This document shows, in pieces, positions 42,984-54,500 of a stretch of 64,000 nt of DNA. The translations under genes and the position numbers were made by a program. The notes below the pieces were generated by a model. That model was not told the origin of the DNA. It did not search any database and saw only the letters and a list, made by a program, of their open reading frames with translations. Where the stretch lies: contig NC_026506.1 in the NCBI RefSeq assembly GCF_000182925.2, positions 682,001 through 746,000 of the forward strand, given 5' to 3'. Position 1 is the first letter of the stretch. The number at the start of each line of letters is the position of its first letter. Source of the DNA: Neurospora crassa OR74A. Its lineage: Eukaryota; Ascomycota; Sordariomycetes; Sordariales; Sordariaceae.

Positions 42984-45409
42984 AAGTGAAGAAGGAAAGA
43001 GGCTTGGGAGATGGCAAGGAGGGGTTGTTGTATGTTGGTGGCTTGAAGACCCGAGGTTGGTTGTCCGTTTGTTACCTACGTGGTGACGTTGGTTGTCGTT
43101 GCCGCTTTTGGGAGCTCGGGAGGTACCCAAACAGACAAAACAACATGAATAGTTGACAAGAAGAAACTTGAAGCTTATTTGTAGTTAAAGCAAATGTAGC
43201 TTCTTGCATAGGTTGGTATCACTATAGGAGTGATGTAAAGAAACTCGAAGCTATCTTCTCAGACATTCAAGACATAGCGAGGGACTCGAACATATGGGAC
43301 CTCAAACAGCTGTAAATACATTTTCTACATATGTACGAACTTCTGCTGCCTGCTGCTGGATGTATGTACTGCATAGTATGTATCTCGCCCGGCCCACGTT
43401 CATCGCGGTAACACAAGGAACAGGCAGATAGGGGTTGTCAATGTCATTGCCTAGTTGACCTGAACACACAGTTGTTTGATACGCCGGCTTTTAATTTGAA
43501 CGTGAGATTCCTGTAGAACCACGGAACAGGCTGACTTGCAAACGAAATACTTTGCTGGTTGGCAGTGACCGAACCGTGAAGAGAGACAAACAACTTAACA
43601 GACGGCGGGAGCTGAGTCCTGTGACATGTGGATTCCCTTGTGAGATGGCTGATTGATAACTTGACGCATTGAACGCCTCGCATTTTACAGCGCGAGCGCG
43701 TGATGCATTTCCACTTTGCTGGCAGAAAGGGGTCCGTCGGATGTAAGTATCGATAGCGGATACTTTCGGACTGTTGAACGAACTGAAACTGAGAGAGATG
43801 GCTGATTCCGCTTGTGCCCGGCAGGTGGTTGTGACTTGCAGTCGTGGAGCAGCGGCGTAGGCAGTTTTCATCATTCTCGGCTCCTCTTGCCTGCTTTTGC
43901 GGGCTCTTCTTGCTGTACTATGTAGTAGTGTAAAATTTCGTTCGGTCTTGTCTCCGTAATTCCATAACCCATGTGTGGGCGGAAAATCCAGACCCCCCTC
44001 CTCTCCCCTCGGGCCTTGACGGTACTTACGTAGGTAGCTAGTCAGTGCAACCAACTGACTTTGATGCAAGGGCAAGAAGGCGCAAATGAGGTGGGATTGT
44101 GGGAAAAGAGGGCCTGGCAACAGAGCCGCCGCGCCGTTGATTCTAGCTTCAACTTTGTTTTCTCGCTAGCCATGTGTCGTCAGTGTTCCTTTTTTTGGGG
44201 ATTCTGATTCTCATCCACAGATGACCGCAGATTCGGGACGGGATCGAGATGTCTGAACTCTTGAAGCGCTCGTTTGCTGGCTTTGGCCGCACAGACTGCA
44301 AGCGACGACCAGACGAAAGAGGGGTCCGACCAAAAGAAGCAACTCAGCGTGTGCTTGGAGAGCTTTGATTGGTGAGTATGAGTTTCCACCTGCAGACTGT
44401 TCTTCTCCGCTTTGGACCCGTTTTGACAGTGCGCTTAGCAAAAAGCTTACTAGATGCACCGTCAACTTCAGTTCCGTGTTTGTTCCAGTTCCCTTCCAGC
44501 TTTGAGACGCCTGGTTCCGTCATGCCTCGCAAAGCGCATATAAGACGCCGGCAATGATGGGATCACTCTGTTATTTTAGGTTTACTTCACTATCACTTTG
44601 ATGGGCCCTCGATAACGTTGTTCATCTGGTGGCATCATCAACCCTCTAGCGACGTCCAAGAGAAAATAATTGAAGAAGCGATACGCCGACGCTGGAGGCG
44701 GGGCTACACTAGATCGTGGTGGGATGAGGCAAATGAGGCGCAACCAGACGACGTAACCGTAGCAATGGACCCCTGGAGGATCAACCGACGGCAATTGTTG
44801 CAAACGACCGACATCGTGGGGCCGGGCTCTGGGGGCTGAGTGAACCGGAGTTTGTGGCGACAGGACGGGCAGAACTCAGAGAAGGACGAACGAGTCAACG
44901 ATGATGGTCAGCAGCAGCCTCTGTTCCCGCTGTCCGGAACCCAGATCAGCCTCCTCAATGCGCTGCAGCTCTCAGCTGATAGCGATGACAAAGCGTGGAA
45001 TTGTTGAACTTTGCCATTGTGAACCACAACGAACTGGGGTATTATTAGCAGGTGGACATCCAACTTCTTCTTTTCTGTTGGCTGCCGGGCTGAAAACCTT
45101 ACGTAGCAGTGCAGTTTTCGGAAAGACGGAGCGGAGAAATGCCACTTTTTCCTTCCAGGCACACGCATCTGCCTTTTTTTTTTTTTTTCATTTTTTTTTC
45201 CTTCTGTGTTCAGTGGGGCATCTTTGTTTTGGAATTGAGAACGGTTCCGAAAGAGGTGGGGCACCCTCGTGAATTTTCCGCTGAACGGTGCACTGCCATT
45301 CGACCAACTCGAGTCTAGCCAGCTTCGCGGAGATCCATTCTGGAAACCCACCTGCATTTGTTCATCTCCATCCAAAAAGGACCCAGAGAGGAGCCCGAAG
45401 ACCCTGAAG

Positions 45410-45435
45410 AAAAAAAAAAAAAAAAAAAAAAAAAA
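45410..45435 (+). repeat. A26 homopolymer
   Basis: Twenty-six A in a row, 220 bp from an opposite T-rich tract (about 45177-45200), so the two could pair. Confidence 0.95.
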
Positions 45436-47737
45436 GGAGGGAAGAGAAATGAGAAGGGCCAAGGAGCAAAAGCAGAAGGTGCAAGACCGGAATGGCTCGA
45501 TTCTTTGTCTTCACCTCGGTTGAGCTGTCTCAACCCGGGAAAACTTTAAATCACTATATCAACATGAATCAACCTTTGAAATTTCACAACTGGCTTTCAT
45601 GAGGTGGGGGTTTCGTTGTCGTCACTGATCAACACTGTCAGTGTAGGGTAATAATGGCCGATCTGTTTTGATAGTTGCTGTTGCTGTATGGTGACGATGG
45701 AGAGCCACTGCAAAGCATCATTTCTGAGGGGTTTACTGAGCATGCTTTTCCCAAAGTCTTTGGGAATGTCGTCAGGTCTTGTCATATCTGCCAGAGTCTC
45801 TTCGCTTCGGCTTCTCTCTGCTTTCCCTCTCTCCTCTGGTACGTCCGCCGTGCTCGCGGATCCTTCGGATTGGCTTTCCACTTTGTGCAATGCCATTGGT
45901 AGAGAGCGTGCCGCCACTCCGCCAGCCAATCGTGGACCCCAGAATTCCAGATCGGATCTAGTTCATCGTGGGTCAAGGTTCAACGTTGGCGTGCGTGCGG
46001 TCGTGCCGTCTGCCTGTTTTTGGCTCCCATCCATGGATTGAAGTGGTTTGAGATGTGGTCATGCTATGCTGGTGTTGTTCGGTGCTATCATGGTTGTAGC
46101 TAGACAGCTGTATGTGTTGTCCAGTGTATTCCCTTGTCGGAGCAGGCAATCGCGCTTACATTCCCGTCATACGAATGCGATAAGATTTCTGGTAAACGAT
46201 TGACATTTTCATTTTCCTTCTTGGGTAGAGGTGCAAGTCGCGTTGCTTTCGGTTATGTACTATGCAGGACTTTCAAACACTGGCAGCTGCTGTTGCTCCT
46301 CTTTCTCCCGCGTGCCTTTCGACGCGCAACTTTCCACTTTTCTGCTGCAACCTCTCAATGCTGCAGTGGGTGCTGTTCTGCTTCTCACCAGCTGCTGCCG
46401 GGCAGTTACCTCTACGAGTACCAGCGCATCGATTACGCGTGTAGGGTACACTCGGCAGGTTGACCCCACACTGCTTAAGTTTAGGAATCCACATCCATTG
46501 GATATTGCCCGTCTGTGTGGATTCTTACCGCCTTTTCGAGAGAAAATAGTGTACTGTCATTGGCGGATCTGATGTTTTTAGCCCTCAGTTCTCCAAACTA
46601 CCTAGGTTCTCAAGCTTGGTCGTTCTTGGCTTAGGTTCAACGCCAACAGACACACCCCCTCCCCCCTGTCCTGTCGAGTGTCCATGCCCCTCTGTCAACG
46701 GCAGTCTGGGTGAGTCTTAGCTGCTGTCTCGAGTCGCCAGCCAGTCGCCCCCTTCCATCATCGCAAGATGGGTTGCACTCCGTCCCGCACGGCACAGCTT
46801 GAATCCCACTGTACACCCCCCCCCCTTGCCCCCCTTCGCCAAACGGCAATGCAAAGAGGGAACAATGAAAAAAAAAAAAAAAAAAGTTACGGGCGACGCT
46901 TTTCCCATTGCGCGTTCCATCCACACCAGCGCAACGGTACTCAACCCACCACCCGTGCCACTCACCTGGCACCCATCCACCATTGCTTTTGCCATTTCCA
47001 CTGCCGTTCGCAAGGTGCTTCCATCCCGTCCTCCCATCATTTTCTTGCACTGTCCCTGTCTCTTCGTTGTCTTGTCTTCCCTCTCTATGCTGTTGTTGTT
47101 GCTTCTGCCGAGTGCTCATCACTGTCCTCCTCCCCCTCCATAACAGATAGACTCCCCCCCCTCCATCATCCGCCACCACCGTCGTCTCTGCTCTCTTTCT
47201 TCTCTTCCTCCCTCTACTCCTTTTCTCTTCAAATTTGTTGCAAAAACGCTCATCATTCTGAATCGTGGTTTGGATAGCTATCGTCTTCGGGAGAGAAAAG
47301 GGTTATTCATCATATTCTTGTTATCTACTACTTTTACAAAAGAGTTGTTGGCGACTCGAGGCAAGAAAAAAAGAGACTCATCCTCCTCTTCACTATCTTG
47401 TCTGCTATTCGTGCACGTTCCCTTGTTGGCGTGGTTCAGAAGCAAAACATTGTCGATCTCGTCAAGTCGTCACCACCACCACCATCCCATCTCGACAAAC
47501 CCAAGCCTTCCGCGCCCTCCCTCCCCCAAAACGAGGCACCCTCCACGAGCCTCCTCCTTCTCCAACATCTCCAACACGACTGTGAAGCAGGTGTCAAGCA
47601 GTTGTTGACGACTCTACGCACGCCTTGCTCACGCATACGTTACTCTTAGCCTGTAACATAATCAGTCTCAGCTCCAAAAAGCCGTCAATCTACGACCACG
47701 CACTCCTTGTCTACTTCGTTTCTAGACTACCGCAACC

Positions 47738-49116
47738 ATGCCTTACAACACCCGACGCAAATCCCTCTCCTTGCCCTCGCTCGGCATCCACGTCCCCGTC
47801 TCCAAAGACTCAAGAGCCGCCGCTGCCGCAGGCAAAGCCTCAAAAGAACAAAAGGACTCTTCTCACACCAGCTCCCACACACGATCAAACACAGCAGCAA
47901 ACATGACCTCGCCTACTCCATCAAATACAAGCAGCTCGAAAGCGGAGTCTACCTCCTCCAAGAAGCTCAAGCGCACGCACAGCGCTGTCGAGACCGAGGG
48001 CCGCGCGCATCCGTCCGAACCCCAACAGAAGAAGCGTGAGGAGCGCGAGACTGTCAGGTTTCAAAACACACCCCCTCCCTCCCCCGGCGGGGCGCGCCAA
48101 TCTGTCGAGTGCGACGATCCTCCTAGGCCAATTGACTTTGAGGCTATCAATGATGACATCGTCGAAGCCGTTATCGTCCAGCTCCAAAATACCGGCAACA
48201 GGCCGCACTTGGTCAAGGAGCTTGCCGCCGTCTTGATGCAGCAGCTGAAGATTGTTCAACAGTGAGTTCACCTTCTGCCAATTGCCGTTGCAAGAATGCT
48301 GTTTCGCTAACTGGTCGTGCTTCTGTCAGATCTGCCAACCCATGTGCCATTGTTTCGTCTCGCTTGTCTACATTCCTTAAGAGGACGTGCTGGAACGTCT
48401 CGTCTCCGTGCCCAATTGCCAAGGAGCTCGAGTCTGTTCACCCGCGCCGCACATATTTCTATCTTACCACATGCCCCCACCAGCCGCTCCCCGACCCGGC
48501 TCAGGCGGCTGCGCTAAATCTTGCCTCGCGCGCTATCATCTCGCCTAGCATCTCAAGCGCCGCATCAGGGACCGATGAGTCCGACCTGGACCGACGACGT
48601 GAGCTTAGCCCCAGCCCCGAGGTGGATCTCTCGAGCCCCGAGTTCGACGACATGGAGGACGATGTCCCCATGCCCAGCACACCAATTGGCTCATTCTCCA
48701 CACGCTACTGCCTGTCCGGGGCCCACTCCTCGAACAACAGTCAGAACGGCCGCAATCACCGCGCCGTCTCTCCTCCGCTTGAGAAGGACGAAAAAGAGTT
48801 CACACAGACCGCTACTGGCCTCCAAAAACGGAAACTCAACGGTGAACTCTCTGCGTCTTCCCCTGTGAATACCGCTATGGACATTGACTATTGCCCCAAG
48901 GATGACAACGTGTTGTTCGGTGAGCGGACCTCGTATCTTACGAGTCCTGCGATGAAGCCATCCTCGACCATGATGTCCTTGAACTACGGCCGTAAGGAAT
49001 TCGGCGGTACGAGTGAGTCCGAGAGCTGGCGCAAGCTCGATGCGATGCTCGAGTGGGATCGCAACCCAGAGAACATTGAGCTCGATGAGCTTGATTGCCT
49101 CCTGGATGATTTCTAA
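47738..49116 (+). CDS. GDS1: GDS1-like protein with winged-helix domain
   Basis: Exons 47738-48261 and 48330-49116 are joined across a 68-nt intron (GTGAGT donor, gctaac branch, TGTCAG acceptor) and encode 436 residues. The first 130 residues are Ser/Thr/Lys-rich and disordered, with a basic KKLKRTHS that may aid nuclear entry. The conserved block (about 135-232) reads IVEAVIVQLQNTGNRPHLVK, ELAAVLMQQLKIVQQSANPC, AIVSSRLSTFLKRTCW, PIAKELESVHPRRTYFYLTT. This pattern of three helices and a wing is the GDS1 winged-helix fold. The remainder is acidic and Ser-rich, ending ELDELDCLLDDF. Yeast Gds1 is a nuclear/cytosolic protein tied to growth on glycerol and nitrogen response; direct DNA binding is inferred from the fold only. 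The splice falls inside the winged helix and restores VQQ|SANP. Confidence 0.85.
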
Positions 49117-51595
49117 ATCTCCTTTTTTTCCCACACCATCTTTCTCATGACTATTTCTTTACGACTGAAGTCGGGATTTCTGGGCAACTTCCAAGTTTCG
49201 GAAGTCAAGCCGTGTGGTGCAACGGCGCAACGTGTGTATGATTGAAGCAAGTGTGTGCGCTACCAACAGATCATTTTGATGGGGTTTTCACAGGAGTTCA
49301 CAGGGGGGTTTACAGGGGCATTTACGGATTGGTTCATCCCATAGACGAAGCTGGGTCACGAAATGGCGTTTATGACTTTCAGCTGATGTGGGCATGTCAA
49401 GGAAGGTGTCAGACGGTTGGCTTTTTGAACATTTCTTTTTGCTTTCAAGGGATCGATGGAAATCTCCCCCCCATTGCACTTATTTGGTTTACAACAAACT
49501 TTTTGGGGATTATTTTGCTCCTTTTTTCCCCCTTTTTTTGGTCAGTCATCCTTACCAGTAATGGGAGACGGAAGGATGCCGCGCGCACCTGGGAATGGTG
49601 CCGTGATGAGGAGAGAGAAACACGAATGGCCTGGATACCTAGGGATGGATTTTCATACATTAGGAGGACGGAGATTGCGTTGTCAAGCGAATACCCTGGG
49701 CGCAGCATGTCGCCGAACACTGCGACCCAACCCACTTCTTTTTCGAGTCTCTTTGCAACAACAGACAACTGGTTTTTTTTTTGGTTTAATTCCACGGTTG
49801 CAAAGAGGCGCAGCAAGGCCAGTCAAGCGTATGAAAGGAACGAAAGAAGATGGAAAGTTACTAGTACTTTCCGGATTTCCTGCCCCTTTCTCGAGATATA
49901 GAGAGCGGGCAGTATGTGGTGATACACAAAAGGGAAAAGCCAGAGAGGATGAGATCAGAGAAGAAAAAAAGTATCGTGTTCAAGATAGACAAAAGGACAA
50001 GAAGGGGGAAAAAAAGTATCTCAAAGAGAAAGAAGGTGATTGAATAAAAAAAAAGACAGATCTGGAGTTTTTATATACTACTGCTAGAAAGCTCGACTCA
50101 TTCCTATATTTAGAAAGAAGACAGGCGCTTCCTATTTCCGATGCTACTTTTTTTTATTCAATACCCAACGATGACTGTAAATCAATCAGTGTCCGAGACT
50201 TATATATGATGCACATGTTGCCAACTAATCGACCTCTACCAAACCTGTCCTCAGATTTGGACGGTCGTCAATGACGAATAATTCACCCTTACATTGAGTA
50301 GTACTTCACGGGAATCTGCAGATTCAGAGAAAGATTCAGGGGACTACGGTATCTCGCACTGCATCAAATGAAGTATTACACAAAAGAGCGAGATCCCGTT
50401 CGTGTATGTGTGGTACATACATACATACATACATACATGACATCTACCTATCTACCTATCTACCTCTACACTTATCTGATGCCCGTCCGAGAACTCATTC
50501 AGGGCGGCGTCCATGAATCGAATAAAAAGTAAAGAAGAAGAAAGATATCCAGAATACTTATTAATGCAATTAACTAGATCAACCTAGGTAAGTAGCGAAG
50601 ATTGTGGGTTGTAAGCAAGAACAGGCAGGATAAACGTATGATACTTTTTTTCTTTCTTCTTCTTTATACACGCAAAAGAAGCCATCGAGGGATTGATTAG
50701 TGGTTGGTTGAGTGTAGATATGTAAATGAATGTACAATCAATGAATGAACTGACCCTTTGAGATATGTAAGAGGCCCCTTGTTGTTTAAGAAAGAGACGA
50801 AAAAGCAAAAACGGAGGGTAAAAAAAAAAAAAAAAAAAAAAAGGGCGGCCGAGTACGAATCATCACACGTGAAATGATCATCGCAAAAGTACTACTGGCA
50901 GTAAAGTATCTACTGAAAAGATGTACTACACACAATTTTGAATCCTTACAATAAATCTACATAGTAACTACCACCACTTATCCCTTTCTCTTCTTCTTTT
51001 CTTCTCTTCTTCTCTCTTTTTCTCAGCGAGTAGAACAAGACGAAACGGAATTGGCACACAGTACCGAGTATAACATTATAATCTCTATTCGCTTTTGTTC
51101 CAAACTCCTATTATTTCCGCTTTGTTGGTGGGAGATTATATCCATGCTAATTACATACATCAATCACCATTCCATACTTTAAGCTTCTCCTAGTACCCTC
51201 CCCTCGCGCCTTGTCTACTGCCCTATTCCGCCACCGTTGTTGATCGTCTGTCAGCACTAAAGTCTCTGATTCTGCTTTTTCGGATTGCATCTGCGACTCC
51301 GGCCTCGGCTTCTGGCTTCTGGCTCTGGCTCTGGCTCTGGCTTGGAAAGAGGTTTCCAAGACCACCGTGGCCAAGAGACCTCTGGGGGCGGCACATATCT
51401 CCACCCTAGCTCGACTAATGCGTCTCTGCTGCTCCATGGGCCCTGTGGTATAAACGAGTCTCCATATGAGGACATTAGATCTCCATCATAACCACTTCGG
51501 TATATACAACCTAGCAACAATCTCCCCAGCGAGCCCTGGATCGGCGAACGGCCGAACCCCCATCTCATCTGCTCCCCACCGGTTATCGAGCGGTT
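49117..51595. other. Convergent 3' flanks of GDS1 and NOT1, no supported gene
   Basis: This 2.5 kb lies between two stop codons. It holds CATACATA (50417-50438) and CTACCTAT (50443-50465) repeats, A23 (50820-50842) and a (GGCTCT)n-like stretch at about 51310-51345. The open frame at 49242-49901 (+) lacks an ATG start and a domain and is best read as GDS1 3' untranslated DNA. Confidence 0.45.
50820..50842 (+). repeat. A23 homopolymer
   Basis: Twenty-three A in a row in the GDS1-NOT1 convergent interval. Confidence 0.95.
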
Positions 51596-54500
51596 CTAGT
51601 GCTGGCGAACCTTATCCTCAAACACTCTCCGCACCTCAGGGGTGGCCTTGATGAAAGGCAGCTCAAAGAAGTTGTACTTCTCGTTCTTGACTAGCTCCAT
51701 GGTGGTGATGATCAGACCCCACGGGTACGGCCAGTAGCCTATTAACCGTTCAAGGAGGATCCGAACAATCTGCTGCCGAATGTCCATCTCCTCGGGATCC
51801 GTGGAGGCGACGTCGTGGCCAAAGAAGTCAAGGAAGACTTGAATGAAATAGTGCGTGTGGGCGCTGGTGAAGCGGAGCCAGTTCGCCATGCTGTTCAGAA
51901 CGAAGTACCTCGTATCGGGGGAGAGTTCCGTGATGAGCATTTGCAGTGTCTTGAGGTCTGGTGCGCCGGGGACGAACACAGAGGCGTCGTTCCTGGTGGC
52001 GGCGCGGTTGACGGCAAAGTTGCCAATATGCGTGATTACGGCGTCGATGACTTGACGGTTGACGTCAATGGGAACAAAGCCATAGTCCGTCGTTCCGCTA
52101 CCAGTCCTAGTGATAGCGTGTGTAATCTGCGCAATGGCATCTTCGGACGGGCCGTTCTGCAAAGCCTGATCCAGAATGTCAAGCAGCCCCAGTTGGCGTA
52201 GCTGCTCGGCAGGATCGTAGACACTGATCGCTGCTTCTTTGATATCTGCGATCTGATCCAATTTCAAGCCGGGCTGGAAGGCATCGGTCGGCTTCGCGGC
52301 CGAAGCAGGAGTAGCCAGTAAGATCATGTTCCTTAATTGCGTTGCGTGAGGCGGCAAGCTCTGGCACAGCAGCACATGGTTGGCAGACACGTAATCGGGG
52401 AAATCATGCCCCAGGATGATGAGGAGCTTTAGGACGGCCTGGTACATTTCCTTGGCGAAGATCGAGAGCTCGAGCGGCTTCAGCAGCTCGCCCTGGTAAG
52501 AGAGCAAATCCCGAAGGATCTTGGTGTACGCCTCCCAGCCCGCGTTGTTAGCCATTTGAAGCATGGCTGGCTGGAAGACACGGTGGGTGACAAGTGTGAG
52601 CCAGCCAAGGACGAAGCCTGGGTAGAGGCTCGGCCGCAGGTCGTAAAGACGCTCGGCAAAGCTAAGCATGAAGCGATCACGCTCATTTTCTGGAAGCTCC
52701 TCCAGAGAGTGAATGCCGTGAAGGAGGTAGGAGAAGAACCGAACAAACACCCGTGAGTTGAAAGCGTCGCCACGCTTGACGTGGTGGCTATTCAATACCA
52801 GCACCCCAAGGGCGAGGATGGAATCAATGAAGGCAGCACGAGCCGTTTGTCCGTCGGCATTATCTTCGTGGGACTGGAAGAAGATGAGGATCATTTTGCC
52901 TAAAGCATCAATCGCCTGGTACGCCTCCGTTATCGTTCCATTAAGGTGAACAACATGCTCGAAGCGGTCCACAGACTTGTCAATGGCTAGGCGTGCAAAC
53001 ATGAGGAAATCATCAGTGCTAGCAATGACTCCTCTGGAGCGCATCTGCTGTACAAAGATCGTCGATGACTTGGAGGAGGAGGCGGCAGGGTTGTTGCAAA
53101 GGTGAACCCATTCGTCAAAGACATACTCCATCTGGTCCTGGCGGATGGCGAGGATCTCTGCCGGAGTGAGGCCTTCAGGCAAGTCCGGAGGAGGGGCAAG
53201 GATCTTGGACTTGAGACTCTGGCCTCCTGGAACATCCGGATTCTCACTGATCCAGGCCCATGCTTCCTCCAAACTGCGGACAAAGTCAGCATAGAGCGCA
53301 AGAGGGCTCTCACTCAGCAGCGTAAGATCCACAAGCTGCTCGAGGAACTCGACGGATCCCTCTTTGCGTTGCTGGAGGGCCATAGACATGGCTGCATCAA
53401 TGCTTCTCCAGTCGAGCAGGTCCGTGCCGAGCAGTGCTGCAATGAGCGAAAGGTTGAGGAAGTATTCCGCTGGTTGTTGATGGAAGAGACTCCTGATCTG
53501 CTGGCTCGTGGCCGGACCGGCAATCTTACGGAGGGTTTCGAGGACATGGACGAGACTTTCAAGCAAGAGGGTATCGCCTGGCTGTCTGAAGATCAACTGG
53601 GCGATCTGGGTTGCGGCATATGCTGCAAACTCTTCAGACGTCTGCTGAGTCTTGATAATGAGTTGCACAAGAGCGTCAATGATGTCCAGGACTTGGTGAG
53701 CGCGGGGCAGTTCATTGAAGTGTTCCTCGGTGGCACCAGTGGCGGCCGCGGTCAGTGACTCCAAAAGCTTGTTGACTCTGTCAGCAATGGTCCTGGCATC
53801 CACCTGGTTAAGCCCGGCTTGACGTCCGTTTGCCAATCCGCCACTTCCCTGGGGGTAGTGCTGAAGCTGACCACCGAGGTGAGGAAGCGAAGGTGTCTCC
53901 GCAGGTGTGGGAAGGGCCGAAATGGTGTTGAACTGATCTCCGAGGACTTCATTTGCGAGAGACCTGGCATCCGATGTGGAGGCTGCGTGGGACGGTCCTG
54001 TCGTCGAAGCGACTGCCCTCGGCTGTCGGGCAAAGTCATCGTAAATAGCCATTTGCTCCGCGTTAAGACCAGTCATGCTTGGGTTCAACTTGAAGGGATG
54101 AGGAATGGTCCAGGCCCAGCGAGTGAGTCCAGGATCCATGTATGGCTCATTCGGACGCTGCGCACGATGCCGGCGTCTGGCTTCAATTTCAGGTTGAATC
54201 ATCTCCTCGATCTCCGGAACCGCACGGTCTTCAGCCGACTTCTCGATTACGCTAGAAGCGAGATCCAAATTCGAGTTGATGCAGAGCATGATGATACCCT
54301 CAGGCAGCACTAGACCGATCTCAGCCGAGAGAGCACGAAGGTAGTTGGCCATGTTGGAGCGAAGGGGTTCCTTGGACGTGACCAGGGCAAGACTGCCCGC
54401 AGTTGACTTGACCATGTTGATCGCCGCGTCCCGCACCCGGTTCTCATCAGGCTCGGTGGCAAAGTCCTTGTGGATCATTTGCTGTGTGGCTATCGCCGCA

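Larger units (their letters stand above)
40350..47737. other. Long intergenic stretch upstream of the GDS1-type gene, no supported gene
   Basis: These 7.4 kb run from the OMS1 stop to the GDS1-type ATG. I find no frame with a real ATG plus domain. Repeats noted: CTACC units (40896-40917), A22 (42348-42369), GGCT units (42431-42451), a perfect 18-bp palindrome (42966-42983), T/A homopolymers at 45177-45200 and 45410-45435, and A18 (46868-46885). The last kilobase (46.7-47.7 kb) becomes pyrimidine-rich, a common look for long leaders of fungal regulatory genes. A minus-strand stretch at 44780-44880 could spell a zinc-ribbon-like pattern but lacks a start. Confidence 0.45.

Noticed and set aside
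43491-44120. 209-codon minus-strand frame
   Set aside because: No ATG at the start, random-looking composition, no domain.
46768-47277. Frame starting MGCTPSR that resembles an N-myristoylation/palmitoylation signal
   Set aside because: It quickly runs into poly-Pro and an A18 homopolymer read as poly-Lys, with no domain. Most likely promoter or leader DNA of the GDS1-type gene.
49242-49901. 219-codon plus-strand frame after GDS1
   Set aside because: It starts at TTG not ATG, has no domain and is in the expected 3' untranslated region.
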